A DNA stretch of 5,846 nucleotides from Actinomycetes bacterium (GTDB taxonomy: Bacteria > Actinomycetota > Actinomycetes > Propionibacteriales > Propionibacteriaceae): positions 1-5,846 of the forward strand of contig JAEZGC010000090.1 of assembly GCA_023437345.1 (NCBI GenBank), read 5' to 3'. The position numbers and the translations under genes were made by a program. Positions 1 through 5,022 of the stretch are shown here, piece by piece. Numbering within the stretch: position 1 is the first letter of the stretch; each line of letters starts with the position of its first letter. The notes under the pieces are model-generated. The model made no database searches, was not told where the DNA came from, and saw only the letters and a program-made list of their open reading frames with translations.

Positions 1-113
1 GAGCCGTCCGGCTCCTCGGCGAGCAGCCGGACCCGCAGCCCGAGCCCGATCGCAGCCGCGTGCATCATCCGGGCCAGCTGGCCGCCGCCGATGATGCCGA
101 TGGTCGCCGTCAC
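1..113 (-). CDS. purK: PurK N-terminus (5-(carboxyamino)imidazole ribonucleotide synthase), partial
   Basis: PurK is a cytoplasmic ATP-grasp enzyme of de novo purine synthesis. It uses ATP and bicarbonate to convert AIR to N5-CAIR, which PurE then rearranges. Only the first 37 residues are in the window. Reading leftward from a GTG at 113-111, they contain GIIGGGQLARMM (residues 6-17), the N-terminal nucleotide-binding signature of PurK, followed by a strand resembling GLRVRLL. The gene leaves the left edge, so the ATP-grasp domain is not visible. GTG is the natural start because it places the glycine-rich loop about five residues in, as is usual for the family. No Shine-Dalgarno is seen; a TANNNT hexamer lies 7 nt upstream. 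The 48-bp gap to the membrane-protein gene upstream would permit read-through, but the hexamer suggests its own promoter. Confidence 0.93.
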   Translation of the reverse strand, partial: MTATIGIIGGGQLARMMHAAAIGLGLRVRLLAEEPDG

Positions 114-120
114 GGGCGTC

Positions 121-126
121 AGCGTA
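121..126 (-). promoter_or_regulatory. Candidate -10 element of purK (leaderless type)
   Basis: On the minus strand TACGCT fits the actinobacterial TANNNT -10 consensus. It is followed by 7 nt and then the GTG start of purK, so transcription would begin at or one base before the start codon. No convincing -35 box is visible and the spacer holds a GGCCGGCC palindrome (133-140). The motif is short, so support comes mainly from the same arrangement at other genes here. Confidence 0.4.
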
Positions 127-161
127 GCGGGGGGCCGGCCGGGGGCGGGTGCATCGCCCTG

Positions 162-833
162 CTAGCGGATGCCCGAGGCCAGTTGCACGACCAGGTTGAT
201 CATGACCGCCAGCAGGACCGCACCAAACAGGTAGGAAAGCAGCGCGTGCCGCAGCACGGCCCGCCGCGCCTCGCTGCCCGGCAGTGCCGTGTCGGAGACC
301 TGATAGGTCATCCCGATGGTGAACGCGAGGTAGGCGAAGTCGTGGTAGTCGGGCTCACCCGCGGCGTTGAAGTCGATGGCTGCGTCCGCCTCGCCGGCGT
401 AGTAGAGCTTGGCGTAGTGGAGCATGAAGAGCAGGTGCACCAGCACCCAGGACGCGACCACCGAGGCGACCCCGATCATCGCTTCCCAGGGAATCGCGCC
501 GCCGCCTCGTGACCCGGCGAACAGCAGGACGCCGACCCCCACCAGGCTCGCCAGGGAGGCCAGCACCAGGACGGCCCGACTGACGGCGTGACTGGTGTCC
601 TCCACGGTGGCGTGGCGCCGGGTGCCCGCAGCATCCAGCCGGCCGACGATGAGCCACGTCCAGACCGAGAAGGCCACGGCCAGCGCGATCCAGCCGGCGA
701 TTCCCGCCACCCATGCCCCGACGACGGGCACCAGGGCCAGCCCCACGCCACCCCCGACGACCGCGGAGGCGGCAAGTCTGGCCCCTGCGGTTCGCAGCTT
801 CACCCCCTCATTCCACCACGTCTGACGCCGCAC
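162..833 (-). CDS. DUF1345 family integral membrane protein
   Basis: The protein has 223 residues and unknown biochemical function. Hydrophobic segments lie at about residues 20-38, 41-64, 85-107, 117-138 and 200-221, giving an inner-membrane protein with at least five spans. A less hydrophobic conserved block at 162-182 contains DYHDFAYLAFTIGMTYQVSD, the characteristic signature of the DUF1345 family, and HYAKLYY (139-145) precedes it as in other members. The longest frame starts at a GTG at 833; a second in-frame GTG at 803 would give 213 residues, losing only a hydrophilic tail, and the choice is uncertain because neither has a strong ribosome binding site. The gene lies 28 bp downstream of a tetR-type gene on the same strand, so it is probably co-transcribed with and controlled by that regulator. 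The family is sometimes found near transporters, but no transport substrate can be inferred. Confidence 0.85.
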   Translation of the reverse strand: MRRQTWWNEGVKLRTAGARLAASAVVGGGVGLALVPVVGAWVAGIAGWIALAVAFSVWTWLIVGRLDAAGTRRHATVEDTSHAVSRAVLVLASLASLVGVGVLLFAGSRGGGAIPWEAMIGVASVVASWVLVHLLFMLHYAKLYYAGEADAAIDFNAAGEPDYHDFAYLAFTIGMTYQVSDTALPGSEARRAVLRHALLSYLFGAVLLAVMINLVVQLASGIR

Positions 834-841
834 AGCGCGCT

Positions 842-855
842 CGCCCGAAGGGGCG
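842..855 (-). other. Small intercistronic hairpin between tetR and the DUF1345 gene
   Basis: CGCCC and GGGCG form a perfect 5-bp stem around a 4-nt loop (CTTC on the transcribed minus strand), inside the 28-bp spacer between the two genes. It could lower read-through or stabilise an mRNA end. There is no T-tract, so it is not a convincing intrinsic terminator. Confidence 0.3.
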
Positions 856-861
856 GCAGCC

Positions 862-1377
862 TCACCGGCGAACGGCAGCCCGCAGCCCCTGATGCCAGAG
901 GGTGAGGTCGGCAGGGGTGCCCCTCACGAGCGCATCGAGGACGATGCCGTCGAGCATTGCGAGCAGGGTCGCGGCCTCGCCGGGTTCGACGCCGAGCGCG
1001 GCGATCCGGTCGACCAACCGGTCGCGGGCCGCCGTCACCGCCTCCCGCACCGCCGGGTCACGGGTGGCGTCCAGCAGCACCTCGTAGCGGGCGACCGTTA
1101 CCGGCGCGCCCTCGCCCGTCCAGTATCTGACAAGGGTGTCGATGAGGTGGGGGTCGTCGCTCGCTATGGGGCCGGACGCCGGAGCCAGCTCGGCGTCCAC
1201 CAGCGCTGCGACTATCGCGGTGCGCAGCCCGGCGAGGTCGCCGAAGTGGTGCCGCACGGAGCCGTGGGCGGCGCCCGCGGCTACCTCGACGGCGCGGACG
1301 GTGACCGCACCACTGCCCTGCCCCGCCAGCAGCTCGAGAGCGGCACCGATCAGCCGATCGCGGGTGCTCTTCTCCAC
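862..1377 (-). CDS. TetR-family transcriptional regulator
   Basis: A 171-residue DNA-binding regulator, slightly shorter than the usual 190-220. The N-terminal domain begins with RDRLIGAALELLAGQG (residues 6-21), typical TetR helix 1. The helix-turn-helix lies at about 25-46, ending in GSVRHHFGDLAGL (39-51), which matches the family pattern GSxxxHFxxKxxL. Residues 52-171 form the variable helical ligand-binding and dimerisation domain; nothing in it identifies a ligand. The start is a GTG at 1377 with AGCAGG just upstream; no alternative in-frame start is better placed. It is the first gene of a likely two-gene unit with the DUF1345 gene and is preceded by inverted repeats (1392-1405 and 1405-1427) that could be its autoregulatory operator. 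The 97-bp gap to the preceding glycosylase-like gene allows an independent promoter. Confidence 0.9.
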   Translation of the reverse strand: MEKSTRDRLIGAALELLAGQGSGAVTVRAVEVAAGAAHGSVRHHFGDLAGLRTAIVAALVDAELAPASGPIASDDPHLIDTLVRYWTGEGAPVTVARYEVLLDATRDPAVREAVTAARDRLVDRIAALGVEPGEAATLLAMLDGIVLDALVRGTPADLTLWHQGLRAAVRR

Positions 1378-1391
1378 GACCTGCTGCTCTG

Positions 1392-1427
1392 CGCCGGCGC
1401 CGGCGTCACGGCGGACGTCCTGGTGAC
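1392..1427. promoter_or_regulatory. Candidate operator region upstream of tetR
   Basis: Two symmetric elements abut here. Positions 1392-1405 are a 14-bp perfect palindrome, CGCCGGCGCCGGCG. Positions 1405-1427 hold an inverted repeat with arms GTCAC and GTGAC and a central GGACGTCC palindrome (1413-1420); the outer and inner symmetry centres differ by half a base. The second element has the size and interrupted symmetry typical of TetR-family operators and lies 28-50 bp upstream of the start codon. The first is pure G/C and could arise by chance in this composition. Confidence 0.4.
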
Positions 1428-1474
1428 GGGCACGCAGCGCACCGCCGGATCCTCGCCCGCCGACCCCGAAGGTC

Positions 1475-2011
1475 TCAGCGCTGGAGGAGGTCTCGCAGTT
1501 CGTCCATCACCTGCGCCAGCCGTCCCGCCGGCAGGTTGACCAGCGGGAGCCGGAAGACCTGGCCGCCCCACGCCGTCCGCACCGGGACCAGCCCGGGCGG
1601 ATACTCCTCGTCGAAGAGCGCCACCACCGGCTCCTTGCTCATCGACACCACGAGCTCCGGCTCGTGAGCGGCGAGGCTGGCCCGCAACAGGGGGGCGCCG
1701 TGGCGCAGGTCGGCCATGAAGACGGTGCCGATCGGGCGACGAACCAGGTCGGTGAAGCCCACCCCGGCCTCGAGCGCCGCCGGCTCCCAGATCGGTCCGC
1801 CCGGGTCCTCGAACAGTCCGGCCCTGGCCAGCCGACGCAGGTTCACCGCCTGGCCGCCCTGGTAGCGGTGGCCGCTGGCGACGCTCAGCTGTGACTGGCC
1901 GAGCCCGACTACCGCAGCCCGGGCCGGTCCCGTCGGCCAGACCTCGGCCAGCGACAGCACGCGCTCCCCCAGCCAGTCGACGTACTGCTGGTAACCGAGC
2001 AGTCCACCCAT
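1475..2011 (-). CDS. Diverged uracil/mismatch DNA glycosylase superfamily protein (Mug-like)
   Basis: A 178-residue protein, close to the length of E. coli Mug. Three blocks align by eye with Mug/TDG enzymes: VVGLGQSQLSVASGHRY (34-50) with the nucleotide-pocket loop that is GINPG...S..TG in Mug; GVGFTDLVRRP (83-93) with the family's CGVTKLVDRP-like segment; and PELVVSMSKEPVVALF (118-133) with the strand-helix usually ending in GK.A...F. A final strand and helix (QVFRLPLVNLP, 151-161, then a C-terminal helix) sit where motif B should be. The catalytic Asn of GINPG is absent (GLGQS here) and NPSGLSR is not recognisable, so base-excision activity is not assured. The ATG at 2011 is chosen because a TANNNT hexamer lies exactly 6 nt upstream and no ribosome binding site is seen; upstream in-frame codons offer no other start. 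It is divergent from the peptidase gene. The fold assignment is from pattern recognition and is moderately secure; the reaction is not. Confidence 0.6.
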   Translation of the reverse strand: MGGLLGYQQYVDWLGERVLSLAEVWPTGPARAAVVGLGQSQLSVASGHRYQGGQAVNLRRLARAGLFEDPGGPIWEPAALEAGVGFTDLVRRPIGTVFMADLRHGAPLLRASLAAHEPELVVSMSKEPVVALFDEEYPPGLVPVRTAWGGQVFRLPLVNLPAGRLAQVMDELRDLLQR

Positions 2012-2017
2012 CCGGAC

Positions 2018-2023
2018 ACGGTA
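2018..2023 (-). promoter_or_regulatory. Candidate -10 element of the glycosylase-like gene (leaderless type)
   Basis: TACCGT on the minus strand matches TANNNT and is separated by exactly 6 nt (GTCCGG) from the ATG, placing the expected transcription start on the A of the start codon. No Shine-Dalgarno is present, consistent with a leaderless message. No -35 box is evident. Confidence 0.45.
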
Positions 2024-2070
2024 GTCCGTCGGGTCGCCGCCGGCACCGCTCCCGACGGCGGTGACTCTGC

Positions 2071-2076
2071 CAAGAT
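2071..2076 (+). promoter_or_regulatory. Candidate -10 element of the peptidase gene (leaderless type)
   Basis: CAAGAT differs from TANNAT only at its first base and lies 6 nt (GGGGTC) before the ATG at 2083, so initiation would fall on the start codon. The intervening GGGG might instead act as a weak ribosome binding site. It faces the opposite promoter at 2018-2023 within the 71-bp divergent spacer. Confidence 0.35.
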
Positions 2077-2082
2077 GGGGTC

Positions 2083-2799
2083 ATGACGACGCATATCGTC
2101 GCGCTGGGCGGCGGCGGATTCTCGATGTCGCAGTCCGGCGCACCCACCAACCTCGATAGGTACCTGCTCGAGCTGTCGGGCAAGCAGGCCCCCCTGGTCT
2201 GCTTCGCACCCACCGCTTCGGCCGACGATCCGCAGTACATCAACCGCTTCCTGCTGGCCTACGGCACGCTCGGGGTGCGCACCATGGTGCTGAGCCTGTG
2301 GGACGGCGGGTCGGCCCGCTCGGTGGCCCGGCTCGCCGAAGCCGACATCGTCCTGGTCGGCGGCGGTCACACAGTCAACCTGATGGCGCTGTGGGACGCC
2401 CACGGGGTGTCGGACGCGATCCGCGCCAGGGCTGCGGCCGGCGAGGTCGTGCTGGCCGGGGTGTCGGCCGGCGGCAGCTGCTGGTACCACGGCTGCATCA
2501 CCGACTCGTTCGGCGACCTGCGGGCCTGGCGGGGCGGGCTCGGGCTGGTCGAGGGCAGCTTCTGCCCCCACTTCGACGGCGAGGCCGACCGGGCCCCGGT
2601 CTACACCAACGCGGTGGCTGCCGGTGACCTGCCGGGCGGGTTCGCCGCCGACGACGGCGCCGCCGTCCACTACGTCGACGGGACGCCGGCCGGCTTCCTC
2701 GCGGAGGCCCGCGGCCGACGGGTGTACCAGGTGATGCCGAGCGACCTGCCGACCGCCAGTGGCGTGCTGGTCGAGCCGCAGGACATGAGGTTGGTGTAG
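2083..2799 (+). CDS. Peptidase E-like protein (peptidase family S51)
   Basis: A 238-residue cytoplasmic serine peptidase of the class I glutamine amidotransferase-like fold; E. coli PepE, which cleaves Asp-Xaa dipeptides, is 229 residues. The start IVALGGGGF (5-13) is the first strand and glycine-rich loop of the family. VLVGGGHTVNLMALW (90-104) corresponds to the GGGNT..L segment of PepE. The nucleophile elbow is GVSAG (126-130), giving Ser128 as catalytic serine, and CPHFD (161-165) supplies His163. Asp141 in CITDSFGD lies 13 residues after the serine, close to the spacing of the third PepE triad residue. All expected elements are present, so activity is likely. Cyanophycinase shares the fold, but the length and the HFD motif fit dipeptidase E-type proteins better; the exact substrate is not certain. 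It stands alone on the plus strand, divergent from the glycosylase-like gene and followed by stem-loops. Confidence 0.88.
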   Translation: MTTHIVALGGGGFSMSQSGAPTNLDRYLLELSGKQAPLVCFAPTASADDPQYINRFLLAYGTLGVRTMVLSLWDGGSARSVARLAEADIVLVGGGHTVNLMALWDAHGVSDAIRARAAAGEVVLAGVSAGGSCWYHGCITDSFGDLRAWRGGLGLVEGSFCPHFDGEADRAPVYTNAVAAGDLPGGFAADDGAAVHYVDGTPAGFLAEARGRRVYQVMPSDLPTASGVLVEPQDMRLV

Positions 2800-2805
2800 C
2801 CGTTC

Positions 2806-2837
2806 GGCGGGTTCGGCCGCCCGTGACCCGGCGTCAC
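2806..2837 (+). terminator. Tandem stem-loops after the peptidase gene
   Basis: Starting 7 bp after the stop codon, GGCGG (2806-2810) pairs with CCGCC (2817-2821) around a GTTCGG loop. Directly after it, GTGAC (2823-2827) pairs with GTCAC (2833-2837) around CCGGC. Neither is followed by a T-run, as is common for actinobacterial terminators. The second element could also be a protein-binding inverted repeat. Confidence 0.45.
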
Positions 2838-3057
2838 AACCCGACGCATTCAGGAGGCGTGTTTTCGCCGCGCCCGTGGCCGGCCTACCGAAGCGGTCCT
2901 CGCCCGATTGCCTCCGCCGCCGGGACAGATCTGCTCCCAGAAGCGGCTCCGCACCGGAAACCGCCGCCGAGACGCAATCCAGAGGCAGAATCGTCCACGC
3001 GGCGTGATCGGGCGTTCCACCGGAGGCCCTCGCTGTTGTCAGCGGCCGGTTGAGACC
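2838..3057. other. Intergenic stretch without a supported gene
   Basis: This is the body of the 296-bp gap between the peptidase and methyltransferase genes. Short open frames exist on both strands, but their translations are rich in Arg, Pro and Ser with no recognisable domain, as expected for chance frames in GC-rich DNA. A perfect AGGAGG occurs at 2852-2857, yet the nearest GTG codons lie 1 nt and 18 nt after it and lead only to such frames. TTGTCA at 3036-3041 resembles a -35 box but has no -10 at normal spacing. I see no RNA gene or mobile-element end. Confidence 0.5.
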
Positions 3058-3077
3058 CGAGCCTTGAGCAGGGCTCG
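3058..3077. promoter_or_regulatory. Inverted repeat in the promoter region of the methyltransferase gene
   Basis: CGAGCC (3058-3063) and GGCTCG (3072-3077) form a perfect 6-bp inverted repeat around 8 nt (TTGAGCAG). If the -10 is at 3082-3087, this 20-bp element covers the spacer and -35 area, where a regulator would control initiation. As RNA it would be a modest hairpin, but it would lie upstream of the predicted transcript, favouring a DNA-level role. Confidence 0.4.
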
Positions 3078-3081
3078 ACAC

Positions 3082-3087
3082 TACATT
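3082..3087 (+). promoter_or_regulatory. Candidate -10 element of the methyltransferase gene (leaderless type)
   Basis: TACATT matches TANNNT and ends 8 nt before the ATG at 3096, so the start site would be within about two bases of the start codon. The only Shine-Dalgarno-like bases are a weak GTGGG close to the start. No -35 at standard spacing is seen; TTGAGC at 3064-3069 is only 12 nt away. Confidence 0.45.
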
Positions 3088-3095
3088 GTGGGCGC

Positions 3096-3839
3096 ATGAC
3101 CTCCAGCGATGTGTGGGACTCCGATGCGGCAAGGCGTTACGACGACCCGGCCTCCCCCATGTTCAGCCCCGAAGTCCTCAGACCGACCGTCGACTTCCTC
3201 GCGGATCTGGCCGGTGCCGGCCGCGCCCTGGAGTTCGCCATCGGCACCGGACGCGTCGCGGTCCCGCTCCTCCAGCGCGGCGTCCCCGTGACGGGGATCG
3301 AGCTTTCCGAGCCGATGGTCGAGCAACTGCGTCACAAGGTGTCCGAAGCGGAACTCCCGGTGACTATCGGTGACATGGCCACCACCCGGGTGCCTGGTCA
3401 CTTCTCGCTCGTGTACCTGGTGTACAACACCCTCGGCAACCTGCGTACGCAGGACGAACAGGTGGCGTGCTTTGCCAACGCGGCCCGCCACCTGGCACCG
3501 GGGGGACACTTCGTGATCGAGCTGTGGGTGCCCGGCATCCGGCGGCTCCCGCCCGGGCAGACCGCAGTCCCGTTCGAGGTCAGCGAAGCCCATTCGGGCT
3601 TCGACACCTACGACATGGCCACCCAGCAGGGCACCTCACACCACTACCACCGGCAGGACGACGGAACCTACCGGTACTCAACCACCAACTTCCGCTACGC
3701 CTGGCCCGCCGAGTGCGACCTCATGGCCCGCCTCGCAGGCCTTGAACCTGTCGCGCGTTGGGCGGACTGGGACCGCTCCCCCTTCACCGGGGACAGTCCC
3801 AGCCACATCTCCGTGTGGCGGCAGCCAGTGGCCGGCTGA
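3096..3839 (+). CDS. Class I SAM-dependent methyltransferase
   Basis: A 247-residue Rossmann-fold methyltransferase that would transfer a methyl group from S-adenosylmethionine to an unknown acceptor. Motif I is LEFAIGTGR (45-53), the SAM-binding glycine loop (E-x-G-x-G variant). Acidic Glu69 in GIELS ends strand 2 and should bind the ribose hydroxyls. IGDMATT (91-97) is the adenine-contacting loop. LVYNTLGNL (108-116) is the motif IV region, and LAPGGHFVIEL (133-143) is the usual post-IV strand. The C-terminal part (FRYAWPAECDLMARLAGL, 199-216, and the HISVW end) follows a pattern common in actinobacterial stand-alone methyltransferases of uncharacterised substrate; automatic annotations sometimes call these DNA methyltransferases, but no target-recognition domain or NPPY/DPPY motif is visible. 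The ATG at 3096 fits the candidate -10. It is a single-gene unit, convergent with manA. Confidence 0.85.
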   Translation: MTSSDVWDSDAARRYDDPASPMFSPEVLRPTVDFLADLAGAGRALEFAIGTGRVAVPLLQRGVPVTGIELSEPMVEQLRHKVSEAELPVTIGDMATTRVPGHFSLVYLVYNTLGNLRTQDEQVACFANAARHLAPGGHFVIELWVPGIRRLPPGQTAVPFEVSEAHSGFDTYDMATQQGTSHHYHRQDDGTYRYSTTNFRYAWPAECDLMARLAGLEPVARWADWDRSPFTGDSPSHISVWRQPVAG

Positions 3840-3874
3840 GCGCGGCGGTCGCGGACGACAGGCGCCACTGATCT

Positions 3875-3920
3875 GGGGGGCAGGGACCACGCCGCACCGG
3901 CGGTGAGTTCTGCCTCCCCC
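3875..3920. terminator. Nested hairpin between convergent methyltransferase and manA genes
   Basis: An outer stem pairs GGGGGGCAG (3875-3883) with CTGCCTCCCCC (3910-3920), allowing a small bulge. An inner perfect stem pairs CGCCG (3890-3894) with CGGCG (3898-3902) around CAC. Its place 36 bp after the methyltransferase stop, between two converging genes, suggests a bidirectional terminator. No T-tract is present, so efficiency cannot be judged. Confidence 0.45.
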
Positions 3921-3977
3921 GACGACGCCTGCCGGCGGCTCGGAGCGCCGACTGGCGCCCACGTCTAGGTGAGATCA

Positions 3978-3989
3978 ACCCCGCGGGGT
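3978..3989. repeat. 12-bp perfect palindrome at the manA stop codon
   Basis: ACCCCGCGGGGT is fully symmetric and overlaps the last base of the manA TGA. On the minus strand it is followed by TTGATCT, so it may add to transcription termination of manA, although the loop would be tight. Confidence 0.3.
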
Positions 3990-4975
3990 CAGCATGCTGG
4001 CGGTCTGGCGAGCAGGACCGGCGCACCTGACACCGTGTAGTCGCCGAACGCGTGCGGGATCAGGGTCGTCGAGCCAGCGGAGACCCGGACGAGCTCCCCG
4101 CCTTGGGCGTGAAGCACTGCAGGGCCGCGATGGGCCACTGCTATCGCGAAGCCGGCCGACTGCGCCCCGCTGGACGCGTCAGCGAGGTCGAGCCTGAAGA
4201 ACTGTCCGCTCGTCGCGGCCAGGGTCGGTCCGATCCCGGGGGCGCGACGCACCACTGATTGCAGCGCGGCCGATGGCATGGCGGTCAGCGTGATCGCCCG
4301 AATGGCTGCGTCGAACCCCAGGCCGAGATGTCCCGATCTGCGTCCATCGATCTCGAACCCCTGCCACTCGACAAGGATCGACAGGTCGGTGGGCTGCTGC
4401 ACCTCCACCAGGAGCGTGCCCTCGCCGATTGCGTGGAGCGTGCCGGACGGCACGAACACGGTGTCGCCCGCGTCCACGTCGACGGCATGCAGGGCACCGA
4501 GCATCGCCGCGGTGTCCTGGCGGTCGATCAGGCCACGGAAGTCGGCGGCGTCGAGGTCGTTCTTCAGGCCAAGGTGGACCGTGCCCGGCTCGAGGATGTA
4601 CCAGGCTTCCGCCTTGCCGTGGGCGAGGCCAAGGTGGGTTGCCGCGAACCTGTCGTCGGGATGGGCGTGGACGGGCAGGCGCTGTCCGGCGTCCAGCAGC
4701 TTGACCAGGAGCATCGTGTCCGTGCCCCACCGGGCAACGTGGTCGGGGCCGAGCCACTGCAGCGGATCCTCGGCGATTGCCTCTGCGAGGACCCGGTTGT
4801 CCGGCAGCACAGTCAGGCCCGCAGACGCCTCGCCGAAGACCGCCGTGGTCGAGCCCACCCAGTCCTCTGGAGTGAACTCCTCGAACGCCGTCACGCCACG
4901 GAACCGGGCTATCTGCCGACCGCCCTTGTAGAACCGGTGCCGGGGCTGGTTGGCCGCCAGGGTGATCGGCTGCAT
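3989..4975 (-). CDS. manA: Mannose-6-phosphate isomerase, class I
   Basis: A 328-residue cytoplasmic zinc isomerase that interconverts mannose-6-phosphate and fructose-6-phosphate, feeding GDP-mannose synthesis or mannose catabolism. It has the short Bacillus-like class I length. Metal-site motifs appear in order: LPVHAHPDD (100-108; His103 and His105), KAEAWYILEPG (121-131; Glu123), and VPSGTLHAIGEG (175-186; His181). DLSILVEWQGFEIDG (197-211) is the usual segment after the cupin core, and the C-terminal strands form a second small jelly roll. Most class I enzymes have Gln where His103 stands. The open frame extends upstream to 5422 without a stop, but the ATG at 4975 is chosen because AGGATGG (4988-4982) lies 6 nt upstream and homology begins here with the RFYKGG...FRG segment. 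A second ATG at 4985 is out of frame. It lies 224 bp from gtrA, with a palindrome and candidate -10 suggesting its own promoter. Confidence 0.88.
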   Translation of the reverse strand: MQPITLAANQPRHRFYKGGRQIARFRGVTAFEEFTPEDWVGSTTAVFGEASAGLTVLPDNRVLAEAIAEDPLQWLGPDHVARWGTDTMLLVKLLDAGQRLPVHAHPDDRFAATHLGLAHGKAEAWYILEPGTVHLGLKNDLDAADFRGLIDRQDTAAMLGALHAVDVDAGDTVFVPSGTLHAIGEGTLLVEVQQPTDLSILVEWQGFEIDGRRSGHLGLGFDAAIRAITLTAMPSAALQSVVRRAPGIGPTLAATSGQFFRLDLADASSGAQSAGFAIAVAHRGPAVLHAQGGELVRVSAGSTTLIPHAFGDYTVSGAPVLLARPPAC

Positions 4976-4981
4976 CTGAAT

Positions 4982-4994
4982 CCATCCTGTCCTC
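4982..4994 (-). promoter_or_regulatory. Ribosome binding site fixing the manA start
   Basis: On the minus strand GAGGA (4994-4990) and AGGATGG (4988-4982) precede the ATG at 4975; the second has an ideal 6-nt spacing. This supports the 328-residue product over the longer upstream frame. It is the clearest Shine-Dalgarno in the window apart from the orphan AGGAGG at 2852-2857. Confidence 0.6.
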
Positions 4995-4997
4995 AAG

Positions 4998-5015
4998 GTG
5001 CCCGCCGGCGGGCAC
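4998..5015. promoter_or_regulatory. 18-bp perfect palindrome upstream of manA (operator or leader hairpin)
   Basis: GTGCCCGCCGGCGGGCAC is identical to its reverse complement across all 18 bases and ends 22 bp before the manA start, just above the ribosome binding site. As DNA it could be an operator for a dimeric regulator. As RNA it could fold into a 7-bp stem with a CCGG loop near the 5' end of the message. It is the longest perfect palindrome I noticed in the window. Confidence 0.5.
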
Positions 5016-5022
5016 ACTGCTG

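Noticed and set aside
1350..2243. 297-residue open frame on the minus strand.
   Set aside because: It covers the glycosylase-like gene, the tetR upstream region and part of the peptidase gene in a frame whose translation is Arg/Gly/Pro-rich with no domain.
2823..3053. Possible 65-76-residue peptide in the peptidase-methyltransferase gap, with AGGAGG nearby.
   Set aside because: The GTG nearest AGGAGG is only 1 nt away, the longer start has no ribosome binding site, and the product is Pro/Arg/Ser-rich without a domain.
1909..3132. 407-residue open frame on the minus strand, antisense to the peptidase gene.
   Set aside because: No family motifs. The peptidase on the opposite strand has intact catalytic motifs and explains the region; long antisense frames are common at this GC content.
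3096..3839. Interpretation of the methyltransferase as a restriction-modification DNA methyltransferase.
   Set aside because: No NPPY/DPPY catalytic motif, no target-recognition domain and no nuclease neighbour; the motif IV region reads LVYNTLGNL.
4179..4985. Alternative ATG at 4985, inside the manA ribosome binding site, opening a different frame.
   Set aside because: It has poorer spacing to the upstream GAGGA, and its product lacks the metal-site and cupin motifs found in the 4975 frame.
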